Source of the DNA: Klebsiella africana
GTDB lineage: Bacteria; Pseudomonadota; Gammaproteobacteria; Enterobacterales; Enterobacteriaceae
Assembly: GCF_020526085.1 (NCBI RefSeq)
Contig: NZ_CP084874.1
Location: 1,116,001 to 1,180,000 of the forward strand
Length of the DNA stretch: 64,000 nt
Direction: 5' to 3'
Shown: piece after piece, positions 53,181 through 61,957 of the stretch
Numbering within the stretch: the first letter of the stretch is position 1
How the letters are laid out: each line of letters starts with the position of its first letter
Position numbers and translations under genes: made by a program
Notes under the pieces: generated by a model
Database searches by the model: none
What the model saw: the letters and a program-made list of their open reading frames with translations, nothing else
What the model was told of the DNA's origin: nothing

Positions 53181-53329
53181 CGTTATCTCCCTTAATTCCA
53201 TCGAGTGAGTAAGTGTAGGACAAGATTTTGAATTATGCTTACTGCTGTGGTTTCTGGAATTTTCCGAAAGCACTGCGCTTAATGAATAAGGTAAGGTCAA
53301 TGTGCGGTAAAAGATAACGAGGAATCAGT

Positions 53330-53692
53330 ATGTATTTAAGACCCGATGAGGTGGCGCGTGTTCTTGAAAAAGCCGGCTTCACCATGGATGTTGTGACGCA
53401 AAAAGCGTACGGCTATCGCCGCGGCGATAATTATGTTTATGTGAACCGCGAAGCGCGCATGGGGCGAACAGCGTTAGTTATTCATCCGGCGTTAAAAGAG
53501 CGCAGCAATATGCTGGCCGAACCGGCTTCAGATATCAAAACTTGCGACCATTATGAACAATTTCCGCTGTATTTAGCCGGGGATGCGCAGCAGCATTATG
53601 GTATTCCGCATGGGTTTAGCTCACGTATGGCGCTTGAGCGTTTTCTGAATGGATTATTTGGCGAAGCCCAGCCGGCCATGTCGACGAATTAA
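53330..53692 (+). CDS. ygaC: DUF2002 protein YgaC
   Basis: Uncharacterised cytoplasmic protein of 120 residues ([17 protein letters not shown]...), slightly longer than the E. coli 114-residue YgaC. The conserved core [21 protein letters not shown] lies at about 24-44. The E. coli gene is reported as Fur-regulated; I see no convincing Fur box in the 149-bp gap. It is divergent from ygaM. Confidence 0.9.
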   Translation: MYLRPDEVARVLEKAGFTMDVVTQKAYGYRRGDNYVYVNREARMGRTALVIHPALKERSNMLAEPASDIKTCDHYEQFPLYLAGDAQQHYGIPHGFSSRMALERFLNGLFGEAQPAMSTN

Positions 53693-53730
53693 TTAGGCAA
53701 TGGATTAGTCAGGCGGAGCGGACGGAGATG

Positions 53731-53757
53731 AAAAAGCGACTGGCAGCGCCAGTCGCT
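53731..53757 (-). terminator. Intrinsic terminator of alaE
   Basis: The 10-bp arms agcgactggc and gccagtcgct around AGC are followed on the minus strand by a T tract (ttttt). It begins 14 bases past the alaE stop. Confidence 0.88.
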
Positions 53758-53770
53758 GATAACGCGTCGG

Positions 53771-54220
53771 TCAGGCTTTCGCCTGCTGGTAGGGTGCAAC
53801 ACGGAACAGGCGGCGGCAATAGTCGAGGAAGTAGCCGTAAGCGGCGCCCATCATCATCGACACCGCCAGGTTTGAGCTCACCGCAGCGACAATCTGGTGC
53901 CCGTCTGCACCCACGCCCCACAATATTGCCACATACACCGGCGACTGAAAGGTAACGTAGGCCAGCACGTCGGCCATATTTTTCATCCAGCCAGCCGGGC
54001 TAATGCGCCGGGCCTGGCGCATCGCAAAGTCGCGATAAAAACCATAAGGCACTGCAATAATAATGTTGACCGGGATCGCCACCAGGCGCGACGATAACGA
54101 CTGCTCAAACGTCATACCAGAGAGAAAAATTTCGATCATCATGTTGACGACAGTGCAGTAAACCACCATCGCAAAGGTGTCTGCAACCGCGTGCCGCAAG
54201 CGGGAGTGCGCAGAGAACAT
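53771..54220 (-). CDS. alaE: L-alanine exporter AlaE
   Basis: Inner-membrane exporter of L-alanine, 149 residues with four membrane spans (about 12-34, 42-62, 85-105, 112-132). I start at ATG 54220 ([16 protein letters not shown]) with GAGGAGC before it; in E. coli the family begins there too. Upstream in-frame codons to 54334 are rejected. It is divergent from stpA across a long AT-rich gap. Confidence 0.93.
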   Translation of the reverse strand: MFSAHSRLRHAVADTFAMVVYCTVVNMMIEIFLSGMTFEQSLSSRLVAIPVNIIIAVPYGFYRDFAMRQARRISPAGWMKNMADVLAYVTFQSPVYVAILWGVGADGHQIVAAVSSNLAVSMMMGAAYGYFLDYCRRLFRVAPYQQAKA

Positions 54221-54948
54221 CGGAGTGCTCCTCGAAAATGAAGTCAATAACGCCGAAAAATGCGCGTTGGTATAGCGTTTTTGGGCTGCCTGTTTTGATG
54301 TGCGTAGAGTATATCTCTGCATTAAAAGTGGCAACTAGCTATAAATTTTTATTTATCGCCTTTTTGTCGATAAAATACTCTGTGGTGGTTCGTTTTTTGT
54401 TCGTTACGCTACTTTTATTCCCGATGTCGTTAAAATTATTGTTTTTCAATGGCTTATGTTTTTCTTTTCTCTTGTGGTTTGCCGACAGTTCGGCGCCTGG
54501 CTGGCCACTGTGGCGCAAAATCACGTTAGCGTGTGACTGATGTCATATTTAGAATTTTTTATGCCATTGGTCGCATTTTTATGGTGAAAAACTCTGAGTT
54601 GGTGCGTGTTGTTTTATTCCAAATGACTGATTAACTATTCAGTGTGTCGTGAGGGAGGGATCGGCGAGACCACCGACGATGAGCTGGTAACCTGCTGACC
54701 GAAAAGGTAATATTCTCGGCGGGATATATTTTATTGCGCGCCTGAATACCGGTTTTATCTATTCATTATCTCTTTTGGTCTGATTTATGAAAAAGGCAAA
54801 GAGATGTACCAATATAGTCCCGGTGGATAAAGGACATTATCCGGATAATATATTTTTCTGGATAACCGAAGGCTGGAAATAAATAAGCGTTTCTATTACA
54901 CTTGCCGCGTCGTATCTTTTAATTTGTTATCTGGGATTTTTTAATTTT
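54221..54948. other. AT-rich 728-bp gap between alaE and stpA
   Basis: This stretch is strikingly AT-rich against its surroundings, with many A/T tracts, and is a probable target for H-NS/StpA. It must hold the alaE and stpA promoters. It contains two weak open frames: 54238-54540, a hydrophobic 100-codon frame without a ribosome site, and 54787-54882, a 31-codon frame. A GC-rich patch (54655-54715) interrupts it. No known RNA was recognised. Confidence 0.6.
54787..54882 (+). CDS. Possible 31-codon small ORF upstream of stpA
   Basis: The frame starts MKKAKRCTNIVPVDKGH and ends ITEGWK before TAA. It is basic at the start, then neutral, and has no membrane span. No clear Shine-Dalgarno is present, and codons are A-rich like the surrounding gap. 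It ends 66 bp before stpA, so it might be a leader peptide, but it may be chance. Confidence 0.2.
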   Translation: MKKAKRCTNIVPVDKGHYPDNIFFWITEGWK

Positions 54949-55350
54949 ATGTCTTTAATGTTACACAAACTGAATAATATCCGTTCACTGCGATCCCTGT
55001 CCCGTGAATTCTCCATTGACGTGCTTGAAGAGATGCTGGAAAAGCTCAGGATCGTCACTGAAGAAAAACGGACGCAACAGCAGCTGGAAGCGCAGCAGCA
55101 GGCTGAATATCAGGAAAAAGTAAACACCTGGCTTGAGCTAATGCGCGCCGATGGTATTTCTCCTGACGAGCTGGTGGCGGATATTCAGCCACCGAAGACG
55201 GGCGGTAAAAAGCGTCAACCGCGTCCGGCGAAATATCGTTATATCGATCATACTGGTGCAGAGAAAACCTGGACCGGCCAGGGAAGAATGCCGAAGCCGA
55301 TTGCCCAGGCGGTCGCTCAGGGTAAATCGCTCGACAGCTTTTTAATTTAA
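54949..55350 (+). CDS. stpA: H-NS paralogue StpA
   Basis: Nucleoid protein and RNA chaperone, 133 residues. The N-terminal oligomerisation helices (NNIRSLRSLSREFSIDVLEEMLEKL, about 7-31) and a coiled coil up to about 62 are followed by a basic linker (KKRQPRPAKYRY). The C-terminal AT-hook-like DNA-binding motif KTWTGQGRMPKPI lies at about 109-121. Position next to alaE matches E. coli stpA. Confidence 0.93.
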   Translation: MSLMLHKLNNIRSLRSLSREFSIDVLEEMLEKLRIVTEEKRTQQQLEAQQQAEYQEKVNTWLELMRADGISPDELVADIQPPKTGGKKRQPRPAKYRYIDHTGAEKTWTGQGRMPKPIAQAVAQGKSLDSFLI

Positions 55351-55426
55351 CGCTTACGGGCCAGCGCCAGCCCGGTGGGTGAGTCCCACCGCCTGGCCTG
55401 GCCTGGTGATCTTAAATGAGTGGGCT

Positions 55427-55606
55427 TCAGCAGACACCGAAGTCTCCCTCTTCCTGATAGGGTGTCACCTCGTCTGACTTCAGCGTATAGCGTTCCCCTT
55501 GCTCCTGTGCGGCCTGGACCACGACCAGCTGCTCCCCATTCACTTCCACCACTTTCAGTTTTGGCCCACCCGCGCGCGGTTGTACCAGATCGCCGATAGC
55601 AAACAT
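55427..55606 (-). CDS. YodC-like DUF2158 protein
   Basis: A 59-residue protein (MFAIGDLVQPRAGGPKLKVVE...) with the short SH3-like DUF2158 fold of YodC: an initial GDLV-x-x-x-x-GGPK-x-x-V pattern and a C-terminal acidic tail. GAGGAGT lies eight bases before the ATG at 55606; a GTG directly before it is in frame. Function is unknown. It sits alone between stpA and lpxO, pointing towards stpA. Confidence 0.8.
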   Translation of the reverse strand: MFAIGDLVQPRAGGPKLKVVEVNGEQLVVVQAAQEQGERYTLKSDEVTPYQEEGDFGVC

Positions 55607-55810
55607 CACTTACTCCTCACGGTTAACATCCTGGATGAACCTAAACCATAGCTCAACGCCCGGGCACTGAACACCGGTGTGTTGTTTTTTGTTAAAACAA
55701 TTTGGAGTTATATGTATTAATGTTGTTAATGCTTCGCTGACGCCATACCGCTGCTGACAAGGGGGGGACGGCGAGGGTAGGGTTACCATTAACAGGTCAG
55801 GAAAGACACC

Positions 55811-56713
55811 ATGAAGTATATCATTCTGTTGATCATTGTTATTGCTGTGCTGTATGTCCATTACCGCGGACGCGTGCGCTATCGTTTCTGGCGCCAACTC
55901 TCCGACCATTCCACATTTACCGCACCGCTGAATGGATTTATGTATTTATTTTCCCGTGTGCCGAATACGCCATATCTGCGTCCGGAGATATTTCCCGAGC
56001 TGGCGATATTGCAGCAGAACTGGCAGGTTATTCGCGACGAAGGGATCCACCTCCAGCAACTGGAGCAGATCAAAGCGGCCGATAAATACAACGATGCCGG
56101 ATTTAACTCATTTTTTAAAACCGGCTGGAAACGCTTTTATCTGAAATGGTATGAAGATGCCCATCCTTCCGCCAGCCAGCTTTGCCCACACACCACCGCG
56201 CTGCTGCGGGACATTCCGTCGATAAAAGCAGCCATGTTCGCCACCCTGCCGGACGGCAGCCGTCTGCCGCGCCACCGCGATCCCTACGCCGGATCGCTGC
56301 GCTACCATCTTGGCCTGGCGACGCCGAACGATGACCGCTGTTTTATCGAAGTGGACGGTCAGCGCTACAGCTGGCGCGATGGGGAAGGGGTACTGTTTGA
56401 TGAGACCTATATCCATTACGCGGAAAATACCAGCGGTGAGAATCGCCTGATTTTGTTCTGCGATATTGAACGGCCGATGCGCTACCGCTGGGCGCAGAAA
56501 GTGAACTACTGGCTGGGACGTCATCTGATGAGCGCCGCCTCGGCACCCAATGATACCGGCGATCGTACCGGCGGAATTAACCGGGCGTTTCGCTATATCT
56601 ATCAGATCCGCATAGTTGGCAAGCGGCTGAAAAAATGGAATAAGACGGTCTATTACATCGTCAAATGGTTGTTGTTCGGCGGTATTGCCTGGCTTATCTG
56701 GAGTGCGTTTTAA
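55811..56713 (+). CDS. lpxO: Lipid A 2-hydroxylase LpxO
   Basis: Fe(II)/2-oxoglutarate-dependent membrane enzyme that hydroxylates a myristate of lipid A. The 300-residue protein has membrane spans at both ends (about 2-19 and 278-298) around an aspartyl/asparaginyl-hydroxylase domain. The iron ligands fit [17 protein letters not shown] (HxD near 155) and the distal His in [13 protein letters not shown] (about 200), with Arg for 2-oxoglutarate. K. pneumoniae is known to make 2-hydroxymyristate by LpxO. Its end overlaps convergent ygaP by 20 bp. Confidence 0.9.
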   Translation: MKYIILLIIVIAVLYVHYRGRVRYRFWRQLSDHSTFTAPLNGFMYLFSRVPNTPYLRPEIFPELAILQQNWQVIRDEGIHLQQLEQIKAADKYNDAGFNSFFKTGWKRFYLKWYEDAHPSASQLCPHTTALLRDIPSIKAAMFATLPDGSRLPRHRDPYAGSLRYHLGLATPNDDRCFIEVDGQRYSWRDGEGVLFDETYIHYAENTSGENRLILFCDIERPMRYRWAQKVNYWLGRHLMSAASAPNDTGDRTGGINRAFRYIYQIRIVGKRLKKWNKTVYYIVKWLLFGGIAWLIWSAF

Positions 56714-57239
56714 CCTCCTGGCGCCGGTTCCAGGGCATGATTGCCAGCAAGCGCGCCATACCGCAAAAGCCGGTCACCCCGGCGAAGGTGAGCCCGGCGC
56801 CGACCGCGCCGCTGAGCAGGAAGAAGCCGCTACTCACGGTATAGCCCAGCAGCACACCGAGTAAAATCAGGGCGCCAGCGGCAATTTGTACCTGGCGCAT
56901 CAGCGGCAGCGGCTGGGATTTATCTTCTGCTACCGGCAGCCCTGCGGCTTTCCACGCCTGAATTCCTCCCGCCAGCAGGCAGGCCTGCGCTGGCGCGGCG
57001 GCCGCGGCCAGGCGAATCGCATTATTCTGCGTCCGGGAACCCGCCTGGCAGTGAAAGATGATCGTCTCTCCGGCCCGGGCATTGAGAGTCGCACCGCTGG
57101 TCAGGGTGGCGAGCGGCACCAGCTCGGCATCGGGAATATGTTCGCGCGCGTATTCATCTGCATCACGAATATCAATCAGTCTGGCGCCCTGGGCAATCAG
57201 CGCCCGGGCTTCGGCAGGGGGTAAGGTGGCGATGGTCAT
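56694..57239 (-). CDS. ygaP: Membrane-anchored rhodanese YgaP
   Basis: Sulfurtransferase of 181 residues. The N-terminal rhodanese domain has the active Cys in [11 protein letters not shown] (about 65). A C-terminal DUF2892 part forms a two-span membrane hairpin (about 120-165). It follows ygaV by seven bases in the ygaVP operon, which is reported to answer tributyltin and sulfide-type signals. Confidence 0.93.
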   Translation of the reverse strand: MTIATLPPAEARALIAQGARLIDIRDADEYAREHIPDAELVPLATLTSGATLNARAGETIIFHCQAGSRTQNNAIRLAAAAAPAQACLLAGGIQAWKAAGLPVAEDKSQPLPLMRQVQIAAGALILLGVLLGYTVSSGFFLLSGAVGAGLTFAGVTGFCGMARLLAIMPWNRRQEVKTHSR

Positions 57240-57246
57240 AGGATCC

Positions 57247-57546
57247 TCACGGGCAATAGAGCGTTTTCAGCGTATTGATCACCTGCTGTACCGCAGGGTG
57301 GGTGATGAAATAGTGGATACGCTGGGCGTCGCGCTCGCTGTCGATCAGCCCCTCGTCACGCATCCGCGCGAGGTGTTGCGAGGTGGCGGAGGGGCTCAGG
57401 CCGGTAGCCCGGGCGAGTTCACCGGCGCTGGCCCGAGGCGCATCGCACAGCATGCACAGGATCAGCAATCGGTGAGGATTGCTCATCGCTTTCATCAGCC
57501 TGGCGGCTTCTCCGGCGCGGGCCTGCAGGTCTTCAGGTGTGGTCAT
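57247..57546 (-). CDS. ygaV: ArsR-family regulator YgaV
   Basis: Repressor of 99 residues with an ArsR/SmtB winged helix; the recognition region [19 protein letters not shown] is at about 49-67. Cys residues in LLILCMLCD (about 31, 34) could sense sulfane sulfur or metals, as reported for the E. coli protein. It is the first gene of ygaVP. Confidence 0.92.
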   Translation of the reverse strand: MTTPEDLQARAGEAARLMKAMSNPHRLLILCMLCDAPRASAGELARATGLSPSATSQHLARMRDEGLIDSERDAQRIHYFITHPAVQQVINTLKTLYCP

Positions 57547-57621
57547 GTATTTTAGCTTTTTCTAAATTTAGATAACTCTAAAATAAAAAGGCCGCCAGCG
57601 CCAGCACAATTTCTCCACGAC

Positions 57622-58227
57622 TCAGGCCGGAACGGCGAGCTGGGCAATCTGCGCCCGGGCGTTGGCGATCCCGGCGTCGCGACCATGCGGACGATGGTCC
57701 AGCCCTTCGGCATAGATAAATTCCACCTCATGGATCCCCATCAGCCCCAGTACCGCGCGTAGATAAGGCGTGATGGCGTCGGTGGTCTCACCCAGATGAA
57801 TACCGCCGCGGCTGCTGACGACCACCGCCCGAACGCCCTCGACCAGCCCCTGCGGCCAGCTGTCGGTATAGCGAAAGGTTTCCCGCGCCCGCGCCACGAG
57901 GTCGAACCATTTTTTCAGATCGGTCGGGACGTTGAGGTTATACATCGGCGCGCCAATCACCAGCAGGTCGCTGGCCTTTAACTCGGTGATAAGCTGGTCG
58001 GAGAGCGCGACCGCCTCGCGGATGGCCGGCTGCGGATCCGCCGCCCCGCGCAGGGCGGCGAACAGGGGGCGATCCAGCGTCGGCAGCGACATGGCGCTAA
58101 GATCGTGTTCGGTGAGCCGATCGTGGTGTCCCGCCGCCTGGCGCGCCGCGAGAAATTCGTTAATCAGCTGATTGGTCAGGGATGTTTCGCCGTTAATGCT
58201 GGATTTCAATACCAGTACGTTAGACAT
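57622..58227 (-). CDS. FMN-dependent NADH-azoreductase (AzoR family)
   Basis: The 201-residue flavodoxin-fold quinone/azo reductase begins MSNVLVLKSSINGETSLTN, has the GAPMYNLNVPTDLKKWFD substrate loop (about 92-109) and the SSRGG FMN loop (about 138). The start is ATG 58227; five further in-frame residues upstream are not conserved. It likely protects against quinone or electrophile stress. A divergent LysR gene 103 bp away is the probable regulator. This is a paralogue of, not the same as, chromosomal azoR by context. Confidence 0.87.
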   Translation of the reverse strand: MSNVLVLKSSINGETSLTNQLINEFLAARQAAGHHDRLTEHDLSAMSLPTLDRPLFAALRGAADPQPAIREAVALSDQLITELKASDLLVIGAPMYNLNVPTDLKKWFDLVARARETFRYTDSWPQGLVEGVRAVVVSSRGGIHLGETTDAITPYLRAVLGLMGIHEVEFIYAEGLDHRPHGRDAGIANARAQIAQLAVPA

Positions 58228-58330
58228 GATGAGTGCCTCCAATGAAAGATAGAAGCAAAGACTAACACTGTCTTTTTGGTCTCAGGAGTGACATTATTTT
58301 CCACTATTGTATCCCGTCAGGAACCAATCT

Positions 58331-59248
58331 GTGCGCGACGATCTGAATGCGATCCCGGTATTTGTCACCGTGGTCGAGAGCGGCAACTTTGCCAGCGCGG
58401 CGGCGATCCTCCATGTGACGCGTTCGGCGGTGGGAAAAACCATTGCCCGGCTGGAAGCGCGTCTCGGCGTGGCGTTATTCCAGCGGACTACCCGCAGGCA
58501 ACTGCTGACGGAAGAGGGAGAGCAATTCTACCACCAGTGCCGGGAAGCGCTGGGGCGGATCCGCGAGGCCGAAGAGGCGCTGCAGCGCGGCAAAGGTGAG
58601 GTGCAGGGGCGGCTGCGGGTGTCGTTGCCGGTGCTGTTTGGCCAGCGCTGCGTGGCACCGCTGCTGTTCCGCCTCAGCCAGCGCTATCCGTTACTGAAGC
58701 TCGAGCTCCACTATAGCGACCGGCAGGTTAATCTGCTGGAAGAGGGGTTTGATCTCGCGGTGCGTATCGGGAGCCTGGCCGATACCGGGTCGCTACGGGC
58801 GCGGGCGCTGGGGGAGCATGGCATGGTGCTGTGTGCGGCGGCGGAATACCTGCGCCAGCAGCCGGCGCCGCAGAACATCGCCGGGTTGAACGAGCACCGT
58901 ACCCTCGGCTATCTGCACAACGGCCAGCTGCAAAAATGTCAACTGTATGACCCGCAGCAGGGCGAAGTGCGCTTCAGTCCGCAGACGTGGCTGATACAGG
59001 ATGATTTTGCCGCCATCGCGGCGGCAGTGCAGCAGGGGATGGGCATCGCCTGGCTGCCGGACTGGCTGGTGGCGCAGGCGCTTGCCGATGGGACATTGCA
59101 GCAGGTGTTGGCGCCCAGCACTCAGGTGCGTTTCGCCATCCACGCGGTGTGGCCGGAAGGGCCGTGGCTGCCGCAGAAAACGCGGGCGGCGATCGACGCC
59201 CTGCGGGAAGGGCTGCCTCTTGCGGCCAACCTGCCCTCCCGCGGTTAA
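58331..59248 (+). CDS. LysR-family transcriptional regulator
   Basis: The 305-residue regulator has an N-terminal winged helix (FVTVVESGNFASAAAILHVTRSA region, about 10-32, with SAVGKTIARLEARLG) and a C-terminal effector domain. I start at GTG 58331, nine bases after AGGAA; a TTG-led frame opens at 58307. It is divergent from the azoreductase gene, the typical pairing for quinone-responsive LysR proteins. Confidence 0.87.
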   Translation: MRDDLNAIPVFVTVVESGNFASAAAILHVTRSAVGKTIARLEARLGVALFQRTTRRQLLTEEGEQFYHQCREALGRIREAEEALQRGKGEVQGRLRVSLPVLFGQRCVAPLLFRLSQRYPLLKLELHYSDRQVNLLEEGFDLAVRIGSLADTGSLRARALGEHGMVLCAAAEYLRQQPAPQNIAGLNEHRTLGYLHNGQLQKCQLYDPQQGEVRFSPQTWLIQDDFAAIAAAVQQGMGIAWLPDWLVAQALADGTLQQVLAPSTQVRFAIHAVWPEGPWLPQKTRAAIDALREGLPLAANLPSRG

Positions 59249-59307
59249 GGGTATCTTAAGGCGTCCGGGCGATAATGACAGAAAGATGACGACTGAGAGC
59301 TCTCGCC

Positions 59308-59904
59308 ATGAACGCCCTGGAAACCCTGAATCAAACTGTTTTTCTCGCGCTTAATGCGCAGCCTGGCGCCGCGGAAGGCCTGCTGTCGCTGGCCCGTTTT
59401 TGCGCCACGGGCATCGTGTTTATGATGCCGGCGATCGCGCTCGGCCTGTGGTTCCTCGGCGGCCGTGAGGGGCACCGCCAGGCGTTGTTTATGACCATTG
59501 CCGTGGTGATTTCCCTCGGGCTGGGGATGGTGTGCGGAACGCTCTGGTTCCATCCGCGGCCGTTTATGATCCCCCTCGGCCATACCTGGATAAGTCATCC
59601 GGCGGATAACAGTTTCCCCAGCGATCACGGGACGGTGATGTTCAGCGCCGCGTTTGCGCTGCTGTCGCTGCGCCTGCGGACGCTTGGTCTGCTGATGCTG
59701 CTGGCCGCGCTGCCGGTGGCCTGGTCGCGGATCTATCTTGGGGTGCATTTTCCGCTGGATATGGTGGGCGCGGCCCTGGTCGCCGTCGGTGGGCTCATCG
59801 TGGCAAAACGAGTCTGGCAGGCGGCCGGCTCACGTCTGGTGCTGCTGTGCGAGGCCATCAGCCAGCGAATGTTCTCCTGGTTGCCGGCGCGCTTTACACC
59901 GTAG
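59308..59904 (+). CDS. Undecaprenyl-pyrophosphate phosphatase, PAP2 family (YbjG/BcrC-like)
   Basis: Inner-membrane phosphatase of 198 residues that recycles the undecaprenyl carrier. The PAP2 motifs are present: WFHPRPFM (about 86), SFPSDHGT (about 105-112) and SRIYLGVHFPLD (about 139-150), within five or six spans. It resembles E. coli YbjG in length, but the locus differs, so it may be a second copy. It converges on the sigma-54 activator gene with two bases between the stops. Confidence 0.87.
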   Translation: MNALETLNQTVFLALNAQPGAAEGLLSLARFCATGIVFMMPAIALGLWFLGGREGHRQALFMTIAVVISLGLGMVCGTLWFHPRPFMIPLGHTWISHPADNSFPSDHGTVMFSAAFALLSLRLRTLGLLMLLAALPVAWSRIYLGVHFPLDMVGAALVAVGGLIVAKRVWQAAGSRLVLLCEAISQRMFSWLPARFTP

Positions 59905-59906
59905 CC

Positions 59907-61694
59907 TCAGCGACGAGGCCGTCCGGCACGTGCGGCGCGGCGGTACAGCGTGCTGCGGGCGATGCCCAGCATCTGCGCCGCCCGGCTGACGTTGCCGTTG
60001 ACCCTGGCCAGGGTATCGACAATCAACTGCTCGTCATGGGCCTGCAATCCCCCGCGCGGCAGCGGCGCAGGCGCGGTGCGATATGTCTCCGGCAGTGCAT
60101 CGGGCGTTAATGTATCGCCCTCATCAGCGAGGGCCAGCATCACCTTCAGGACGCTCTGCAGCTGGCGCACGTTTCCCGGCCACGGCAGCTGGCTGAGGTG
60201 AGTCAGCAGGGCGGTGGACAGCGTCACCCGGCGCGAAGCGCCGCCCAGGTCACGCCACAGCGTGGCGATAAAGGCTTCCAGCGCTGGCCACTCGCGCAGA
60301 GGAGGCAGCGCCAGGGCATACTCCCGCAGGCGCCACAGCAGATCTTCGCGGAATTCACCGGCGCTGACCCGCTGGGGCAAACTGCGGTGGGTGGCGCAGA
60401 TCACCGCGAAGTTCACCGGCACGCTGCGGCTGGCGCCCAGCGGAGCGACCTCTTTCTCCTGCAGTACCCGCAGAAGGCGGGTCTGCAGCGCCAGCGGCAT
60501 ATCGCCGATCTCATCAAGAAACAGCACCCCGCCCTCGGCCTCGCGAATTTTGCCGATGTAGCCATTTTTACTGGCGCCGGTAAACGCCCCCGGTTGGTAG
60601 CCGAAAAGCTCGGACTCGATCAGCGATTCCGGGATGGCGGCGCAGTTAATGGCGACAAATTTACCGCTGCGCCAGCGGCTGTGCTGGTGCAGCGTGCGGC
60701 TGACATACTCTTTGCCGCTGCCGGTTTCCCCCTCAATACAGAGCGAAATGCCAGCATTAAGCAGCCGCAGCAGCTTTTCGCCTTCGCGGGGGCTGGTGAA
60801 GGGGAGCTGCATGGCTGGCGGAGCGCTCACCGCGACCCGGCGGCGAGTGGGCTCGCGCAGGCGATAGTGATAGCGGCCCTGCGTCGTGGTTAGCGGCAGC
60901 GGGACGCTGACCGCCGTTTGCGTCAGCGTCGGGAAAAGCGACGCAAAGGTGAGCTGGCCAAACTGCGCCGCGCTCAGGCCGAACTCGCGCATCGCCAGCC
61001 GGTTGCCGGCGGTAAGGACGTTGTCAGAAAAGACCAACAGCAGCTCCTCAACGCTGTCGAGCTTATCCACCTGCCGGTGGAGGCTCATCAGCCACTGTTC
61101 CGGATGCAGGCTCTGTTTCACCCACAGATATTCAATTTGCTTTGCCGCCGCCTTCACCCAGCCAAAGGTGTGCTGATGGGGAAAATCTGCCGGGCCGGAG
61201 ATATCCAGCACCCCGGCAATACTTCCGTCCGGTCGCTGGAGCGGCATTGCCGCGCAGTACAGATTCTGATTGCGGGTGAGAAAGTGCTGACGACCATCGA
61301 TTTCGCAGCCGTCGTCAATGACCAGCGCGGTGCCAATGGCGTTGGTCCCGCGCCCGCTTTCGCTCCACAGATTGCCGGGGGCCAGCGCCACGCACTGGGC
61401 CTTCTGCAGCGCCTGGGTATCGCCGACGGTGTGCAGTACCAGGCCGCCAGGGTCGGAGAGGATCACTACCGACTGCTGGTCTGCGACCTGGCGCGACAGC
61501 GTCTCCACCACCGGCTGCGCCAGCTGCTGCAGGCTGCGGTGGCTGGCGAGCCTGTCCGCCAGCTCGCCGGCACCGAGGCGGGGAAAGTCCTCGGTAGCGG
61601 GATCCAGACCATAGCGCTGGCAGCGAGACCACGAGTCGCTAAGCAAGGGGTTAGTGCGCACCTCTGGGGCAAGAAGAAAGGGATTAGCTGGCAC
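59907..61694 (-). CDS. AcoR-type sigma-54-dependent activator
   Basis: The 595-residue enhancer-binding protein starts at GTG 61694. It has an N-terminal GAF sensor (about 60-190), a PAS-like middle (about 205-265), the AAA+ domain (Walker A EGETGSGKE near 320, ESELFGYQPGAFTGA for sigma-54) and a Fis-type helix-turn-helix at the end (NGNVSRAAQMLGIARSTLYRR). It is divergent from an aldehyde dehydrogenase gene that has a sigma-54 promoter, so it is very likely its activator. Confidence 0.9.
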   Translation of the reverse strand: MPANPFLLAPEVRTNPLLSDSWSRCQRYGLDPATEDFPRLGAGELADRLASHRSLQQLAQPVVETLSRQVADQQSVVILSDPGGLVLHTVGDTQALQKAQCVALAPGNLWSESGRGTNAIGTALVIDDGCEIDGRQHFLTRNQNLYCAAMPLQRPDGSIAGVLDISGPADFPHQHTFGWVKAAAKQIEYLWVKQSLHPEQWLMSLHRQVDKLDSVEELLLVFSDNVLTAGNRLAMREFGLSAAQFGQLTFASLFPTLTQTAVSVPLPLTTTQGRYHYRLREPTRRRVAVSAPPAMQLPFTSPREGEKLLRLLNAGISLCIEGETGSGKEYVSRTLHQHSRWRSGKFVAINCAAIPESLIESELFGYQPGAFTGASKNGYIGKIREAEGGVLFLDEIGDMPLALQTRLLRVLQEKEVAPLGASRSVPVNFAVICATHRSLPQRVSAGEFREDLLWRLREYALALPPLREWPALEAFIATLWRDLGGASRRVTLSTALLTHLSQLPWPGNVRQLQSVLKVMLALADEGDTLTPDALPETYRTAPAPLPRGGLQAHDEQLIVDTLARVNGNVSRAAQMLGIARSTLYRRAARAGRPRR

Positions 61695-61719
61695 AGGGCA
61701 CCTCAGGGTCGATGTTGCT

Positions 61720-61771
61720 GTGTTGCGATATTGTAGCTATTTGGTTTAATTGGTGTTGCGATTTGCAACAC
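61720..61771. promoter_or_regulatory. Candidate enhancer (UAS) sites of the AcoR-type activator
   Basis: GTGTTGC-N5-GCAACAC (61753-61771) is a perfect 7-bp-arm palindrome. A half-site TGTTGCGATAT recurs 33 bp upstream at 61721, three helical turns away. They lie about 95-150 bp upstream of the sigma-54 promoter, the usual enhancer distance, and just upstream of the activator gene. Confidence 0.7.
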
Positions 61772-61865
61772 ATAAGTGGAAAACTGCGCGACAGCGTTCG
61801 ATAGTTTGACAAAAGATTCTTTGTAACGCTTTGATAATGAAGGTTATTAGAAAGCGTCAAAAAAC

Positions 61866-61881
61866 TGGCATAACCCCTGCA
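61866..61881 (+). promoter_or_regulatory. Sigma-54 promoter of the aldehyde dehydrogenase gene
   Basis: TGGCATAACCCCTGCA contains GG (61867-61868) and GC (61879-61880) exactly ten bases apart, close to the RpoN consensus. It is 77 bp upstream of the start codon. Confidence 0.88.
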
Positions 61882-61957
61882 AAGTGAACAGCGTTCGGCG
61901 GCAAGTTTAAAAAATCAATATGCCGCTGCGTCTCAACCCTACAGAAGGAGATTTGCG

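Noticed and set aside
54238..54540. Hydrophobic 100-codon plus-strand frame between alaE and stpA
   Set aside because: No Shine-Dalgarno, AT-driven Phe/Leu content, and it begins in the alaE leader; kept only as a remark on the gap.
54640..54740. Riboswitch in the GC-rich patch upstream of stpA
   Set aside because: It does not match the yybP-ykoY or other motifs I know, and no consistent fold was evident.
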